This document shows, in pieces, positions 39,373 through 47,963 of a DNA stretch of 64,000 bases (position 1 is its first letter; each line of letters begins with the position of its first letter). The position numbers and the translations under genes were made by a program. Source of the stretch: Burkholderiales bacterium (GTDB lineage: Bacteria > Pseudomonadota > Gammaproteobacteria > Burkholderiales > SG8-41); contig DATAJS010000013.1 of NCBI GenBank assembly GCA_036262035.1, positions 62,001-126,000 of the forward strand. Reading direction: 5' to 3'. The notes beneath the pieces were generated by a model. The model saw only the letters and a program-made list of their open reading frames with translations. It did not search any database and was not told the origin of the DNA.

Positions 39373-41595
39373 TCAGGCTCGTCGCGGTGCCTCGCCCAGC
39401 GCGGCCAGGACCCGCTCCGGCAGCATCGGCTGCATCCTCAGCCGCACGCCGGTGAGCTGATACACCGCGTTCGAGATCGCCGGCGCCGCGAGCGGCGTGG
39501 TCATCTGGCCCGCGCCGGTGGGATGGTTCCGCGTCGGCATGAGCTTGATGTGTATCTCCGGCAGGTCCTTCATGCGCGGCACCTGGTAGTCGTAGAAGTT
39601 CGACTGCTGCACCACGCCGTCCTCGATCGTGATGCGCTCGGTGAGCGCGAGGCCGAGGCCGTAGACCAGCGAGCTTTCGCTCTGGGCGATCACGTTGTCG
39701 GGATGGACCGGGATCCCGCAATCGATGGTGCACCAGAAGTCGTGCACCTTGATCGCGCCGGTCGAGCGGTCGACCGACACCTCCGCGATTCCCGCGAGCT
39801 GCGTTCCCGAATAGTCGAGGTACGCGACGCCCAGCCCCCGTCCCTCGCGCTTGCGGCCCCAGTCGGCCATCTTCGCGGCCTCTTCGATGACCGCGCGCGC
39901 CCGCGGCTGCCTGGAGAGGTGCTGCAGCCGGAACTGCACCGGGTCGACGCCGCGCTTGATCGCGACCTCGTCCATGAACACTTCGTTCGCGAACGCGTTC
40001 TGCCCCACGCCGATCGCGCGCAACGGCGCGGTGCGCATCCCGGTGTCCTGCTGCAGCCCTTCCGCAAGCCAGTCGTCGACGTCGTACGTGGGGAGCTCGG
40101 TGCCGCGCATCGCGATGTTGTCGCGGCCTTTCATGGTGGTCCAGCGCACCGGGTCCATGAACGCGAGCACGCGGTCGCACACCACGCGGTGATGCCACGA
40201 GGTGAGCTTGCCGTTCGCGTCGAGCCCGGCCCGTATGCGGTTCACGTACAGCGGCCGGAAGCGCCCGTTCTTCACGTCGTCCTCGCGCGTCCAGATCACC
40301 TTTACCGGCTTGCCCGCGGCCTTGGACATCAGCACGGCGTCGACGATGAACTCGACGTCGCGATTGCCCCGCCGGCCGAAACCGCCGCCGAGCAGGTAGC
40401 CGTTGTATTTCACTTTCTCGACGGGGATGGAGAGCGCCTTGGCGACCGCGTCGACCGCGATCGTCTGGCTCTGCGTGCCGACCCAGATCTCGCACGCGTC
40501 GCCCGCGGGGCTCACCGCGGCGGTGGCGTTGAGCGGCTCCATCTGCGCGTGGTAGGCGTAGTCGGCGCGGTATTCGCCTTCGACCACGCTCGCCGCCGAC
40601 TTCATCGCGGCATCGACGTCGCCCTTGCGGTCCCACGCGATGCCTTTCTTCGTGCCGTCGAGCGAGATCCTGGAGAATTGCTCGATCGCCTTGTCGTTGG
40701 CGTAATCCCAGCCTGCCGCCTTGCGGCTCCACGTCACCTTCAGCGCGTTCTTCGCCTTGAAAGCGGCCCACGGCGAATCGGCGATGACGCCGACGCCGTA
40801 GGGCAGCCTCACGACGTCGATCACGCCTTCGATGGCGCGCGCCGCGGCGTCGTCGAGCATCGAAGGCGCCGCGCCTTCGACCGGCTGGCGCAGGATCGCG
40901 CCGTAGACCATCCCCGGCACCTGCACGTCGATGCTGTAGGTGAGCGTGCCGTCCACTTTCTGCGGCACGTCGACGCGCCCGATGTCGTTGCCGAGCAGGC
41001 GGAAGCTGCGGGTCGTGACCGGCTCGAGCTCGATCTGCGGCGCCGCCGCGGGCACTTTCATGAAGCCGGCGATCTCGCCGTAGGACAGCCTGCGGCCGCT
41101 CTTCTCGTGCAGGACGAACCCCGGCACGGTCGTGAGCTCGCTCATCGGCACGTTCCAGCGCTGCGCCGCGTTGTCGACGAGGACATAGCGCACCTGCGCG
41201 CCGAACTGCCGCAGCGTGGTGAAGTAGCCGGTGACCGTCGCGCTGCCGGCGGTGTATTGCAGCCCGCCGAACGCCGGGTTGCCGTAGAGCTTGTTGTTCG
41301 GCGGGGCCGGAACGATGACGACCTTGTTCCAGTCGGCGTCCATCTCCTCCGCGACGATGCGCGGCAGCGAGGTGAGCGAGCCCTGCCCCATCTCGGAGGC
41401 GGGTGACATGATGTAGACCGTGCCGTCCGTCGTGAGCGTGACATAGTGGTTGATCGCAGTGCCGCGGCTCGTCGATGCGAGCTTGGCGGCTGCGCGAACG
41501 AGCGAAGGCGCGCCGGCGACGGCGCCGAACGTGAGACCCGCGGCGCCGACCATGAAGCGGCGGCGGCTGGTGCTTCGAATGTCGTTCGCGCCCAT
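39373..41595 (-). CDS. Xanthine-dehydrogenase-family molybdopterin subunit (IorB-like)
   Basis: 740 residues from the ATG at 41595. A twin-arginine signal is obvious (SRRRFMVGAAGLTFGAVAG). The molybdopterin-binding halves follow: SPASEMGQGSLTSLPRIVAE, YHAQMEPLNATAAVSPAG, GGGFGRRGNRDVEF, and near the C-terminus GLGLALTERITIEDG and GAGQMTTPLAAPAISNAVYQ. This is the isoquinoline 1-oxidoreductase beta-subunit type, which acts in the periplasm as a hydroxylase or aldehyde oxidase. The small 2Fe-2S subunit is encoded two bases upstream. A cytochrome c subunit, often third, is absent. Confidence 0.92.
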   Translation of the reverse strand: MGANDIRSTSRRRFMVGAAGLTFGAVAGAPSLVRAAAKLASTSRGTAINHYVTLTTDGTVYIMSPASEMGQGSLTSLPRIVAEEMDADWNKVVIVPAPPNNKLYGNPAFGGLQYTAGSATVTGYFTTLRQFGAQVRYVLVDNAAQRWNVPMSELTTVPGFVLHEKSGRRLSYGEIAGFMKVPAAAPQIELEPVTTRSFRLLGNDIGRVDVPQKVDGTLTYSIDVQVPGMVYGAILRQPVEGAAPSMLDDAAARAIEGVIDVVRLPYGVGVIADSPWAAFKAKNALKVTWSRKAAGWDYANDKAIEQFSRISLDGTKKGIAWDRKGDVDAAMKSAASVVEGEYRADYAYHAQMEPLNATAAVSPAGDACEIWVGTQSQTIAVDAVAKALSIPVEKVKYNGYLLGGGFGRRGNRDVEFIVDAVLMSKAAGKPVKVIWTREDDVKNGRFRPLYVNRIRAGLDANGKLTSWHHRVVCDRVLAFMDPVRWTTMKGRDNIAMRGTELPTYDVDDWLAEGLQQDTGMRTAPLRAIGVGQNAFANEVFMDEVAIKRGVDPVQFRLQHLSRQPRARAVIEEAAKMADWGRKREGRGLGVAYLDYSGTQLAGIAEVSVDRSTGAIKVHDFWCTIDCGIPVHPDNVIAQSESSLVYGLGLALTERITIEDGVVQQSNFYDYQVPRMKDLPEIHIKLMPTRNHPTGAGQMTTPLAAPAISNAVYQLTGVRLRMQPMLPERVLAALGEAPRRA

Positions 41596-41597
41596 GG

Positions 41598-42065
41598 CTA
41601 CGCCTGCCTCAAAGCGCGCTCGATCGCGCGCACGATCCGCACATAGGTGCCGCAGCGGCAGATGTTGGGGCTCATGTACTCGACGATCTGCTCGCGGGTG
41701 GGCCGCGGCGTTTCCCTGAGCAGCCCCGCCGCGCGCATGATCTGTCCCGACTGGCAGTAGCCGCACTGCGGCACCTGCTCGGCGATCCACGCCTTCTGCA
41801 GCGGATGGCTGGAGTCGGCCGACAGGCCTTCGATGGTGGTCACCGAGCGCCCGGCGACGTCCTTGAGCGGATACAGGCAGGACTGGGTGGGTTTGCCGTC
41901 GAGGTGGACGGTGCACGCGCCGCACTGGCCGACGCCGCAGCCGAACTTGGTGCCGGTGAGCTTGAGGTGCTCGCGGATCACCCACAGGAGCGGGGTGTCT
42001 GCGAGCGCGGTGACCGACACGCGCCGGCCGTTGACGGTCAGCGACGTCGTGATCTTCTGGGTCAT
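41598..42065 (-). CDS. 2Fe-2S subunit of the molybdenum hydroxylase (IorA-like)
   Basis: 155 residues from the ATG at 42065. Eight cysteines in the expected order bind two 2Fe-2S clusters: Cys43, 48, 51 and 63 ([17 protein letters not shown] then QSC) and Cys101, 104, 136 and 138 ([17 protein letters not shown]). It forms the electron-transfer subunit of the enzyme encoded next. It has no signal peptide of its own, which is usual because it is co-exported with the Tat-bearing large subunit. Confidence 0.95.
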   Translation of the reverse strand: MTQKITTSLTVNGRRVSVTALADTPLLWVIREHLKLTGTKFGCGVGQCGACTVHLDGKPTQSCLYPLKDVAGRSVTTIEGLSADSSHPLQKAWIAEQVPQCGYCQSGQIMRAAGLLRETPRPTREQIVEYMSPNICRCGTYVRIVRAIERALRQA

Positions 42066-42143
42066 GGCCCCTCCTTGGAACGCTGCTGAGCCGGCTCCTC
42101 GGACCCTCTTATAATCGAGCCATTCTATAGCGGACGTAAGACC

Positions 42144-43037
42144 ATGGCTTCCATCAAACCCTCCGGCGAGACGCTCGGCGCGGACGTGACGGGGATCGAC
42201 CTTTCGCGGCCTTTGACCGATCGCGATTTCGCGACGATCGTCTCGGCGCTCGGCGAGCACGGCGTGCTGCGCTTTCCCGACCAGAACCTCGAAGCGCAGA
42301 GCCTGCGTGCGTTCTCCAGTCGTTTCGGCGGCCTTCAGGCGTCGGTGACCGGCAAGCTCGGCGTCCCCGGCATGCCCGAGGTCGGCATCCTCTCGAACAT
42401 CATCGAGAACGGCCAGCCGATCGGCCTCGCCGACGCCGGCCAGGACTGGCACACCGACATGTCGTACAACAACCTGATCGGCTACACCAACGTGCTGTAC
42501 GCGGTGAAGGTGCCGCGGCGCGACGGCAAGCCGCTCGGCGCGACGCAGTTCGCGAACATGCACGCGGCGTACGAGGATCTCGACCCCGAGCTGAAAGAAC
42601 GCCTGGCGGGCTGCACCGCGACCCACGACTTCAACAAGTTCTGGGAAGCGATGCGCACGCGCCCCGGCAGCATCCGCCCGCCGCTCACGCCCGAGCAGCG
42701 CGCCAAGCGCCCGCCGTCGGTGCATCCGGTGTTCCTCACCCACCCGATCACCGGGCGCACGGTGCTCTACTGCAATCCGGGTTACGCGATCCGCATCAAC
42801 GAGCTCGACCAGGCCGAAAGCGACCGCGTGCTCGACTTCCTGTTCAAGCATCAGCTCCAGGACCAGTACGTCTATACCCACACCTGGACCGAGCGCGACG
42901 TGCTCATGTGGGATCACATCGGCACGCTGCACAACGCGATCCCCGATTACCGCGCCGACGAGCCTCGCCTCATGCTCCGCTGCCAGGTGATGGCCGACAA
43001 GGTCTTCGAGCCCGGTTTCGGCCGCCTCGCGGCGTAG
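42144..43037 (+). CDS. TauD/TfdA-family Fe(II)/2-oxoglutarate dioxygenase
   Basis: 297 residues. The iron-binding facial triad is His103-x-Asp105 ([10 protein letters not shown]) and His263 ([11 protein letters not shown]), with a downstream arginine for 2-oxoglutarate (RLMLRCQVM). N-terminal [18 protein letters not shown] is the usual TauD/TfdA start. Members release sulfite from taurine or cleave ether bonds of phenoxyacetates; the substrate here is open. It is divergent from iorA-like with only 78 bases between, so shared regulation is possible. Confidence 0.92.
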   Translation: MASIKPSGETLGADVTGIDLSRPLTDRDFATIVSALGEHGVLRFPDQNLEAQSLRAFSSRFGGLQASVTGKLGVPGMPEVGILSNIIENGQPIGLADAGQDWHTDMSYNNLIGYTNVLYAVKVPRRDGKPLGATQFANMHAAYEDLDPELKERLAGCTATHDFNKFWEAMRTRPGSIRPPLTPEQRAKRPPSVHPVFLTHPITGRTVLYCNPGYAIRINELDQAESDRVLDFLFKHQLQDQYVYTHTWTERDVLMWDHIGTLHNAIPDYRADEPRLMLRCQVMADKVFEPGFGRLAA

Positions 43038-43045
43038 GGTGGCTC

Positions 43046-43167
43046 GTCATTCCCGAACCGCGGTAGCGGGACTGTCGGATATCCCCTTCCCCCTCAGGGG
43101 GAAGGTAGGATGGGGGTGGTTTTCAACCTGACGTCGACAATAGATTCCCGCCTTCGCGGGAATGACG
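43046..43167. repeat. Family H arms and a CCTTCCCCCT hairpin
   Basis: CGTCATTCCCGAACCGCGGT begins at 43046 and ATTCCCGCCTTCGCGGGAAT begins at 43143. Between them lies CCTTCCCCCTCAGGGGGAAGG-like sequence (43085-43106), itself a perfect small hairpin. Family H elements recur at 52620-52710 and 63759-63802. Confidence 0.75.
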
Positions 43168-43184
43168 ATTCTCCTGCGCGCGCC

Positions 43185-44408
43185 TTACGATTTTTTGTCT
43201 CCGGCGAGCTCGCGCGGGCGCATCGCCGTGAACGCCGCGAGCGCGAGCACCATCAGCGCAGCGATCAGCCCGAACGCGACGCTCCACGACAGCCGCGACA
43301 TCCCGCCGAGCGCGTCGAGCGCGTAGCCGACCATCAGCGGCCCGACGAAGCCGCCCGCGTAGCCGAGCGATGAATGCACCGCGAGCGTCGCGCCGCGCCG
43401 CGCGGGATCGGCGGTGCCCGCCGCACCCGCGGTGAGGGACGACGAATCGAGCCACACGAAGAACCCGTACACGAGCAGCAGCGCAACCGCGAGGCCGTAG
43501 GACAGCGACCCTACATAGCCGAGCGACGCCGCGACGAGCACCGACCCTGCCATCGCGACGGTGATGAGCCTGCGGCGGCCGAGCCGGATCGCCATCTCGT
43601 TGCCGAACACGCTCGCGGCGGTGCCGATGAGCCCGAGCGCGGTCAGCACGTACGCCGGCGATAAATGCCACGATGCGCCCGACGTGCTGCCCGCGACGAA
43701 TCCGAGGAACGCCACGCCCCACCCGCGCAGCGCGTTCATCTCCAGCGTGTGGATGCAGTACGCCTGCGCGTAAGCCATCGCCGAGCGATTGCGGAACACC
43801 GGCCGGAAATCGAACAGCGTGCCGCCGTCGGCGGGCTTGGCGACCGGAACCTGCCGCGGCGCGCTCGACGCGACGACCGCCCACGCCAGCGCGGCGCTGA
43901 CGCCGGCGACGACGAACGCCGACTGCCAGCCGAAGACGCGCGCGAGCACTTCGGCGCACGCGAACGAGATCGCGCCCGAGATGCCGATGCTCGCGGCGTG
44001 TCCGGCGACCGCGCGCGACATCAGCGTCTTGTCGACTTTGTCGGCGAGGAGCTTGACGCCCGTCATGTAAGTCCCTGCCCAGCCGATGCCGGTGAGCGCG
44101 CGCGTCGCCAGCGCCGACCAGAAGCCGTCGGCGTAGAAACCGAAGACCAGATGGCCGACGATCGTGCAGGCGACGCCGAAGAGATACACGCGCTTCACGT
44201 CGACGCGATCGGTGAGCGTCACCAGCACCGGCACCGCGAGCATGTACGCGGCGTAGAACGCCGCGGTGATCCAGCCCGCTTCGCCGTTGGAGAGTCCCCA
44301 CAGCGGCATGAGCTGCGGCAGCAGCGCGGGCCAGAAGAATGCGCCGATCTGCACCAGCACCTGGGCCGCGCAGACCGCGACGACGAGCTTCGCACCGGAG
44401 AGCGGCAT
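43185..44408 (-). CDS. MFS transporter, last gene of the arsenic operon
   Basis: 407 residues with twelve predicted transmembrane helices. Helix 1 is VVAVCAAQVLVQIGAFFWPA; the loop 2-3 motif is DRVDVKRVYLF, and RALTGIGWAGTYMTG lies in helix 4-5. Its ATG follows the stop of the aquaporin gene with no gap (TAG then ATG), so it is almost certainly co-translated with arsR-arsI-arsC-aqp. Known arsenic MFS exporters (ArsJ) come with a GAPDH gene, absent here. It may export an arsenical, or simply be carried along. No substrate motif can be read. Confidence 0.88.
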   Translation of the reverse strand: MPLSGAKLVVAVCAAQVLVQIGAFFWPALLPQLMPLWGLSNGEAGWITAAFYAAYMLAVPVLVTLTDRVDVKRVYLFGVACTIVGHLVFGFYADGFWSALATRALTGIGWAGTYMTGVKLLADKVDKTLMSRAVAGHAASIGISGAISFACAEVLARVFGWQSAFVVAGVSAALAWAVVASSAPRQVPVAKPADGGTLFDFRPVFRNRSAMAYAQAYCIHTLEMNALRGWGVAFLGFVAGSTSGASWHLSPAYVLTALGLIGTAASVFGNEMAIRLGRRRLITVAMAGSVLVAASLGYVGSLSYGLAVALLLVYGFFVWLDSSSLTAGAAGTADPARRGATLAVHSSLGYAGGFVGPLMVGYALDALGGMSRLSWSVAFGLIAALMVLALAAFTAMRPRELAGDKKS

Positions 44409-45062
44409 CTACGCCGGCGCTTTCGCCAACCAGCGAACCGCGACGAACGCGGCGGCGGCGCCGGCAAGCTGCGCGGCGATGAAGCCCGCGACATGGTTGC
44501 CGGCAATGCCGGCGAAGGTATCGGTGAGCGAGCGTGCGAATGTCACGGCGGGGTTGGCGAAGCTTGTCGAGGAAGTGAACCAGTATGCCGCAGTGATCCA
44601 CAGCGCGACGGCGGCCGCGACCTGCGACGTGGAAGCGCGGCGCATGAGACCGATCGTCAGCACCAGCCCGAAGGTCGCGATGACCTCTCCGAAAGCTTCG
44701 CCCGCGGTGCCGCGCGCATGCGCGCTCGCCTGGATCAGCGGCAGGCCGAACATCGCGTGCGCCGCGACAACGCCGCCGACCCCACCCACGAATTGCGCGA
44801 GCACGTAGGCGAGCGCTTCGCCGGCGCCCAGCGCGCGTTGCAGCGCGGCCACGAGCGTCACCGCGGGATTGAAATGCGCGCCCGAGATCGGCGCGAAGAT
44901 GCAGATCAGCGTGTACAGACCGGCGCCGGTGGCGAGCGTGTTGGCGAGGAGCGCCACCGCCGAATTACCCGCGGAGAGCTTCTCGCCCATGATGCCGGAG
45001 CCGACGACGACGGCGAGCAGCAGCGCCGCGCCCAGGGCTTCCGCCGCGAGGCGGCGGCTCAT
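44409..45062 (-). CDS. aqpS: Aquaglyceroporin/MIP-family channel of the ars operon (AqpS type)
   Basis: 217 residues with six helices and two half-helices. Both NPA boxes are present: HFNPAVT (NPA at 65-67) and FANPAVTFARS with the pore arginine. Small MIP channels replace the ArsB/Acr3 pump in some rhizobial ars operons, where AqpS lets arsenite or methylarsenate leave the cell after reduction. Here the gene overlaps arsC by ATGA and no acr3 or arsB is present, so the same role is likely. Confidence 0.88.
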   Translation of the reverse strand: MSRRLAAEALGAALLLAVVVGSGIMGEKLSAGNSAVALLANTLATGAGLYTLICIFAPISGAHFNPAVTLVAALQRALGAGEALAYVLAQFVGGVGGVVAAHAMFGLPLIQASAHARGTAGEAFGEVIATFGLVLTIGLMRRASTSQVAAAVALWITAAYWFTSSTSFANPAVTFARSLTDTFAGIAGNHVAGFIAAQLAGAAAAFVAVRWLAKAPA

Positions 45063-45556
45063 TTCTCCTTGCCGATCAGCTTGAGGTGTTGCTCGGCAGC
45101 GATGCGATCGAGCGTCTCCAGCGGCAGGCTCGTCATGAGAGCGATGCGCTTCTGCAAGGTCGCGAAAGCGCTCTTGAACGCCGCGCGCCTGGTCTCGTCG
45201 TCACCGGTCACTGCGGCCGGATCCTCGACGCCCCAATGCGCGGTCACCGGCTTTCCGGGCCAGACCGGGCACATCTCGCCCGCGGCCTGATCGCAGACCG
45301 TGATGATGAAGTCCATGCGCGGCGCGCCCGGTGCGGCGAGCTCGTCCCACGCCTTGCTCCTCAGGCCTGAAGTGGCGATCCCGTTGTTCTCCAGAAGCTC
45401 GAGCGCGTAAGGATTGACCCGCCCGGTAGGATGGCTCCCCGCGCTGTACGCGCGGAACCGACCGCTGCCGACGCTGTTGAGACAGGCCTCGGCGAGCACG
45501 CTGCGCGCCGAGTTGCCGGTGCAGAGAAAGAGAACATTGAAACTGCGCTCGGTCAT
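45059..45556 (-). CDS. arsC: Arsenate reductase, low-molecular-weight phosphatase type
   Basis: 165 residues from the ATG at 45556. The P-loop CTGNSARS contains the nucleophile Cys12; Cys88 (ITVCDQAAGE) and Cys96 (MCPVWPG) form the relay that is reoxidised, as in thioredoxin-coupled ArsC. The Asp in DPAAVTGDD is the acid/base. It reduces arsenate to arsenite in the cytoplasm. The start lies two bases after the arsI stop; an upstream in-frame start at 45568 would overlap arsI. Confidence 0.95.
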   Translation of the reverse strand: MTERSFNVLFLCTGNSARSVLAEACLNSVGSGRFRAYSAGSHPTGRVNPYALELLENNGIATSGLRSKAWDELAAPGAPRMDFIITVCDQAAGEMCPVWPGKPVTAHWGVEDPAAVTGDDETRRAAFKSAFATLQKRIALMTSLPLETLDRIAAEQHLKLIGKEK

Positions 45557-45558
45557 CG

Positions 45559-45966
45559 TCAGCAGCACCTCGCGGCGGCCTGCTTGGTCTGCTCGCCGTA
45601 GATCTGCGCCTCACCCAGCGTCCGGTACGTTTCCCACGCAACGCCTTGCGGATCGGTGATCCAGTACTTGTCCGAGCGCGCATAGCAGCACGTCGCGCCG
45701 GGCTGGTCCCGGGCAGCGATCTGCGCGTCGCCGACCTGCCTGCGCAGCGCGGTCAACTCTTCGTCGGTATCGACCTGGAAGCCGAGATGGTCGACGCCCG
45801 CTTTCGCGCCGCGCTGCGAGATTGCGAAGTTGATGCGCGGGTCTTCGAGCATCCACTTGGCGTAATCGGGCTTCTGCACCGTCGGCTGCACGCCGAAGAC
45901 GGTCGAATAGAAACGGATGTTGGCTTCGAGATCGTCGACCGCGACATGCACGTGAAAGCGTTTCAT
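45559..45966 (-). CDS. arsI: ArsI-type C-As lyase (VOC/glyoxalase superfamily)
   Basis: 135 residues. Predicted Fe(II) ligands are His5 (RFHVHVAVDD), His60 (VDHLGFQV) and Glu112 (AWETYRT). The vicinal cysteines Cys93-Cys94 (GATCCYARSDKYW) are the trivalent-organoarsenical-binding pair that defines ArsI and CadI. These positions match the Bacillus ArsI residues H5, H62, E115 and C96-C97 as I remember them. The enzyme demethylates methylarsenite using oxygen. An extra Cys-Cys ends the protein (ARCC). It overlaps arsR by ATGA. Confidence 0.92.
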   Translation of the reverse strand: MKRFHVHVAVDDLEANIRFYSTVFGVQPTVQKPDYAKWMLEDPRINFAISQRGAKAGVDHLGFQVDTDEELTALRRQVGDAQIAARDQPGATCCYARSDKYWITDPQGVAWETYRTLGEAQIYGEQTKQAAARCC

Positions 45967-46340
45967 GATCGGCTCCTGGACGTCTTGCGTTTGGACGAGG
46001 CCGGGCTGCAGCAGCTACCCAAGGCGGTCTCGACGACCGCCACGCACGCCTGCGGCATGCCGCTGCAGCAGTTCTCGGTGAGGAAACCCATCAGCGCCGC
46101 CATCTGCTCGAAGTCGACCGAGTAATAGATGAAGCGGCCTTCCTGGCGGGCGGTGACGAGCCCCGCGCGGCTCAATTCCTTCAGGTGGAAAGACAACGTC
46201 GCCGCAGGCACCTCGAGCGCTTCGCCGATGCGGCCCGCCGCCATGCCTTCGCGTCCGGCGACGACGAGCGCGCGGAAGATGGAGAGGCGCGTCTCCTGGG
46301 CGAGCGCCGCGAGCGCGGCGACTGCGGTCTTCGTTTCCAC
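45963..46340 (-). CDS. arsR: ArsR-family arsenic-responsive repressor
   Basis: 125 residues from a GTG at 46340. The winged helix is evident (ALAQETRLSIFRALV, then VPAATLSFHLKELSRAGLV and RFIYYSVD). Arsenite-binding cysteines lie after it: Cys91-Cys92 and Cys99 (NCCSGMPQAC), plus Cys110-Cys111. This spacing is like the C-terminal site of Acidithiobacillus ArsR (C95, C96, C102). It should repress its own operon arsR-I-C-aqpS-MFS until arsenicals bind. Confidence 0.95.
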   Translation of the reverse strand: METKTAVAALAALAQETRLSIFRALVVAGREGMAAGRIGEALEVPAATLSFHLKELSRAGLVTARQEGRFIYYSVDFEQMAALMGFLTENCCSGMPQACVAVVETALGSCCSPASSKRKTSRSRS

Positions 46341-46376
46341 GTTTCCATGATCGTCGAAACGTCACGGGTCTGTCAA
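46341..46376 (-). promoter_or_regulatory. Putative ars promoter with overlapping ArsR operator
   Basis: On the minus strand a perfect TTGACA (-35; 46376-46371) is followed 18 bases later by GATCAT (-10; 46352-46347). An inverted repeat GTTTC-N10-GAAAC (46341-46345 and 46356-46360) covers the -10 region, where a repressor would block polymerase. The predicted transcript would start at or next to the GTG at 46340, so arsR may be translated leaderlessly. Confidence 0.5.
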
Positions 46377-46469
46377 CCGATACCTGACGGACCGCGCGGC
46401 ACCTTGCTTTTCTCCGGCCGATTGACGAATGTATCGACGCGGTCATCAGAAACCTGCGAGGAGTAGCCC

Positions 46470-47432
46470 ATGCGTGCAGCTCGGAGACTGGCACTGGCAA
46501 CCGTAATCGCATTCGCGTCCGCGACGTCCGCGTTCGCCCAGCAATTCCCGACCAAACCGGTGCGCTTCGTCGTCGGGTTCTCGCCGGGCAGCGCGACCGA
46601 CTTCACCGCGCGGGTCTTCGCGGACAAGCTGAGCGCGCTCTGGGGCCAGCCGATCGTCATCGAGAACCGCTCGGGCGCCGGCAGTACGCTCGCCAACGCC
46701 ATGGTCGCGCAGGCCGCGCCCGATGGTTACACGCTGCTGGTGGTGTCCACGTCGTTCGCGATCACCGCGGTGCTGCAGGGCAAGAGCCTCCCGTACAACG
46801 CGCTCAGGGACTTCCGCGCCGTGAGCCAGTTCGGCTCGACCACCGGCGTGCTGATCGTGCCGCCGTCGCTGGGCGTGAAATCGGTGAAAGAGCTGATCGC
46901 GATGGCGAAGGAGCGCAAGCTGCTCTTCGGCTCTGCGGGCGCGGGCAGCGGCCTGCACATGAGCACCGAGCGCTTCAACATGGCCGCGGGCATCAAGGCC
47001 ACGCACGTGGGGTTCAAGGGACAGCCCGAGATGAACGTGGAGATCGTCACCGCACGCGTGCACTACGGCTTTCCCAGCCTCGGCACCTCGATGCCTTTCA
47101 TCAAGGACGGCCGCGTGCTGCCGCTCGCGGTCAACACGCCGAAACGCGCGCCCCAGTTGCCGGAGGTGCCGGCCGTGCTCGAGATCCTTCCGAACTTCGA
47201 GCGCGACGCGGCGCACGCGCTGATGGCGCCTGCCAAGACGCCGACCGCGATCGTTCAGAAGATCAGCAAGGACATCGCGCGCGTGGCCGAGATGCCCGAC
47301 GTGAAGGAGCGCTTCCACGCGATCGCGTTCGACGTCGCACCCACCACGCCCGAGGAATACGACAAGGCGGTACGCAAGCAGATCGAGGTGTTCACGCAGG
47401 TGGCGAAGGTGGCGGGCCTGATCGCGAAGTAA
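46470..47432 (+). CDS. Bug/TctC-family periplasmic receptor, orphan
   Basis: 320 residues, GAGGAG just upstream of the ATG. Signal peptide MRAARRLALATVIAFASATS, cleaved near AFA-QQ. Family marks: FPTKPVRFVVGFSPGSATDF and ENRSGAGSTLANAMVA. No tctA or tctB gene is nearby, as is common for the many orphan Bug receptors of Burkholderiales, which borrow permeases encoded elsewhere or act as sensors. It is divergent from the ars operon and followed by a RidA gene. Confidence 0.92.
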   Translation: MRAARRLALATVIAFASATSAFAQQFPTKPVRFVVGFSPGSATDFTARVFADKLSALWGQPIVIENRSGAGSTLANAMVAQAAPDGYTLLVVSTSFAITAVLQGKSLPYNALRDFRAVSQFGSTTGVLIVPPSLGVKSVKELIAMAKERKLLFGSAGAGSGLHMSTERFNMAAGIKATHVGFKGQPEMNVEIVTARVHYGFPSLGTSMPFIKDGRVLPLAVNTPKRAPQLPEVPAVLEILPNFERDAAHALMAPAKTPTAIVQKISKDIARVAEMPDVKERFHAIAFDVAPTTPEEYDKAVRKQIEVFTQVAKVAGLIAK

Positions 47433-47496
47433 GCGCGCTAGTCTCCGAACCACCCGATCGCGGTGAGCGCAACGCGCGCGCCGCGCACCGCGAACG

Positions 47497-47946
47497 ATGC
47501 TCGAGCGGCAGTTCCTGAGCCCGGACGACATGTGGAAGCGCGTCGAGAACGGCGAGCTCCTGTACGTGCCCGTCGTGACCGTGCACGGCGCCGATCACGC
47601 GCACGTCTACATCGCAGGACAGATGGCGCGCGAGCCGTCCGGCGAGATCGTCGGCAAGGGCGACATGCGGGCCCAGCTCCGGAAAGTGTGCGAGAACATC
47701 GGCAAAGGCCTCGCTTACGCCGGCGCGACGTTCGACGACGTGGTGCGCGCGACGACCTACGTCACCGACATCCAGGAGTACTACCGCTGCTCGGCGGTGC
47801 GGTTCGAGTACTTCACGAAGAACCGCCCGGCGAGCGTGCTGATCGAGATCGTGCGCCTCGGGCATCCCGACGCGCTGGTCGAGATCGAGGTGGAAGCGAT
47901 CGTCGAGCCGGAGCGGTTGAAACGAAGCGCAGGGAAGCCGGCGTAG
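47497..47946 (+). CDS. RidA-family (YjgF/YER057c/UK114) protein
   Basis: 149 residues. The RidA core is clear: HVYIAGQMAREPSGEIVGKG, RKVCENIGKGLAYAGATFDDVV, ATTYVTDIQEYY, and the C-terminal ASVLIEIVRLGHPDALVEIE. The catalytic-type arginine sits two residues before the LGHP turn rather than in the canonical PARS motif (here RPASVLIEI), so imine deaminase activity is uncertain. It follows the Bug gene on the same strand at 64 bases. Confidence 0.88.
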   Translation: MLERQFLSPDDMWKRVENGELLYVPVVTVHGADHAHVYIAGQMAREPSGEIVGKGDMRAQLRKVCENIGKGLAYAGATFDDVVRATTYVTDIQEYYRCSAVRFEYFTKNRPASVLIEIVRLGHPDALVEIEVEAIVEPERLKRSAGKPA

Positions 47947-47963
47947 GCCGGGACACGGCGTCG

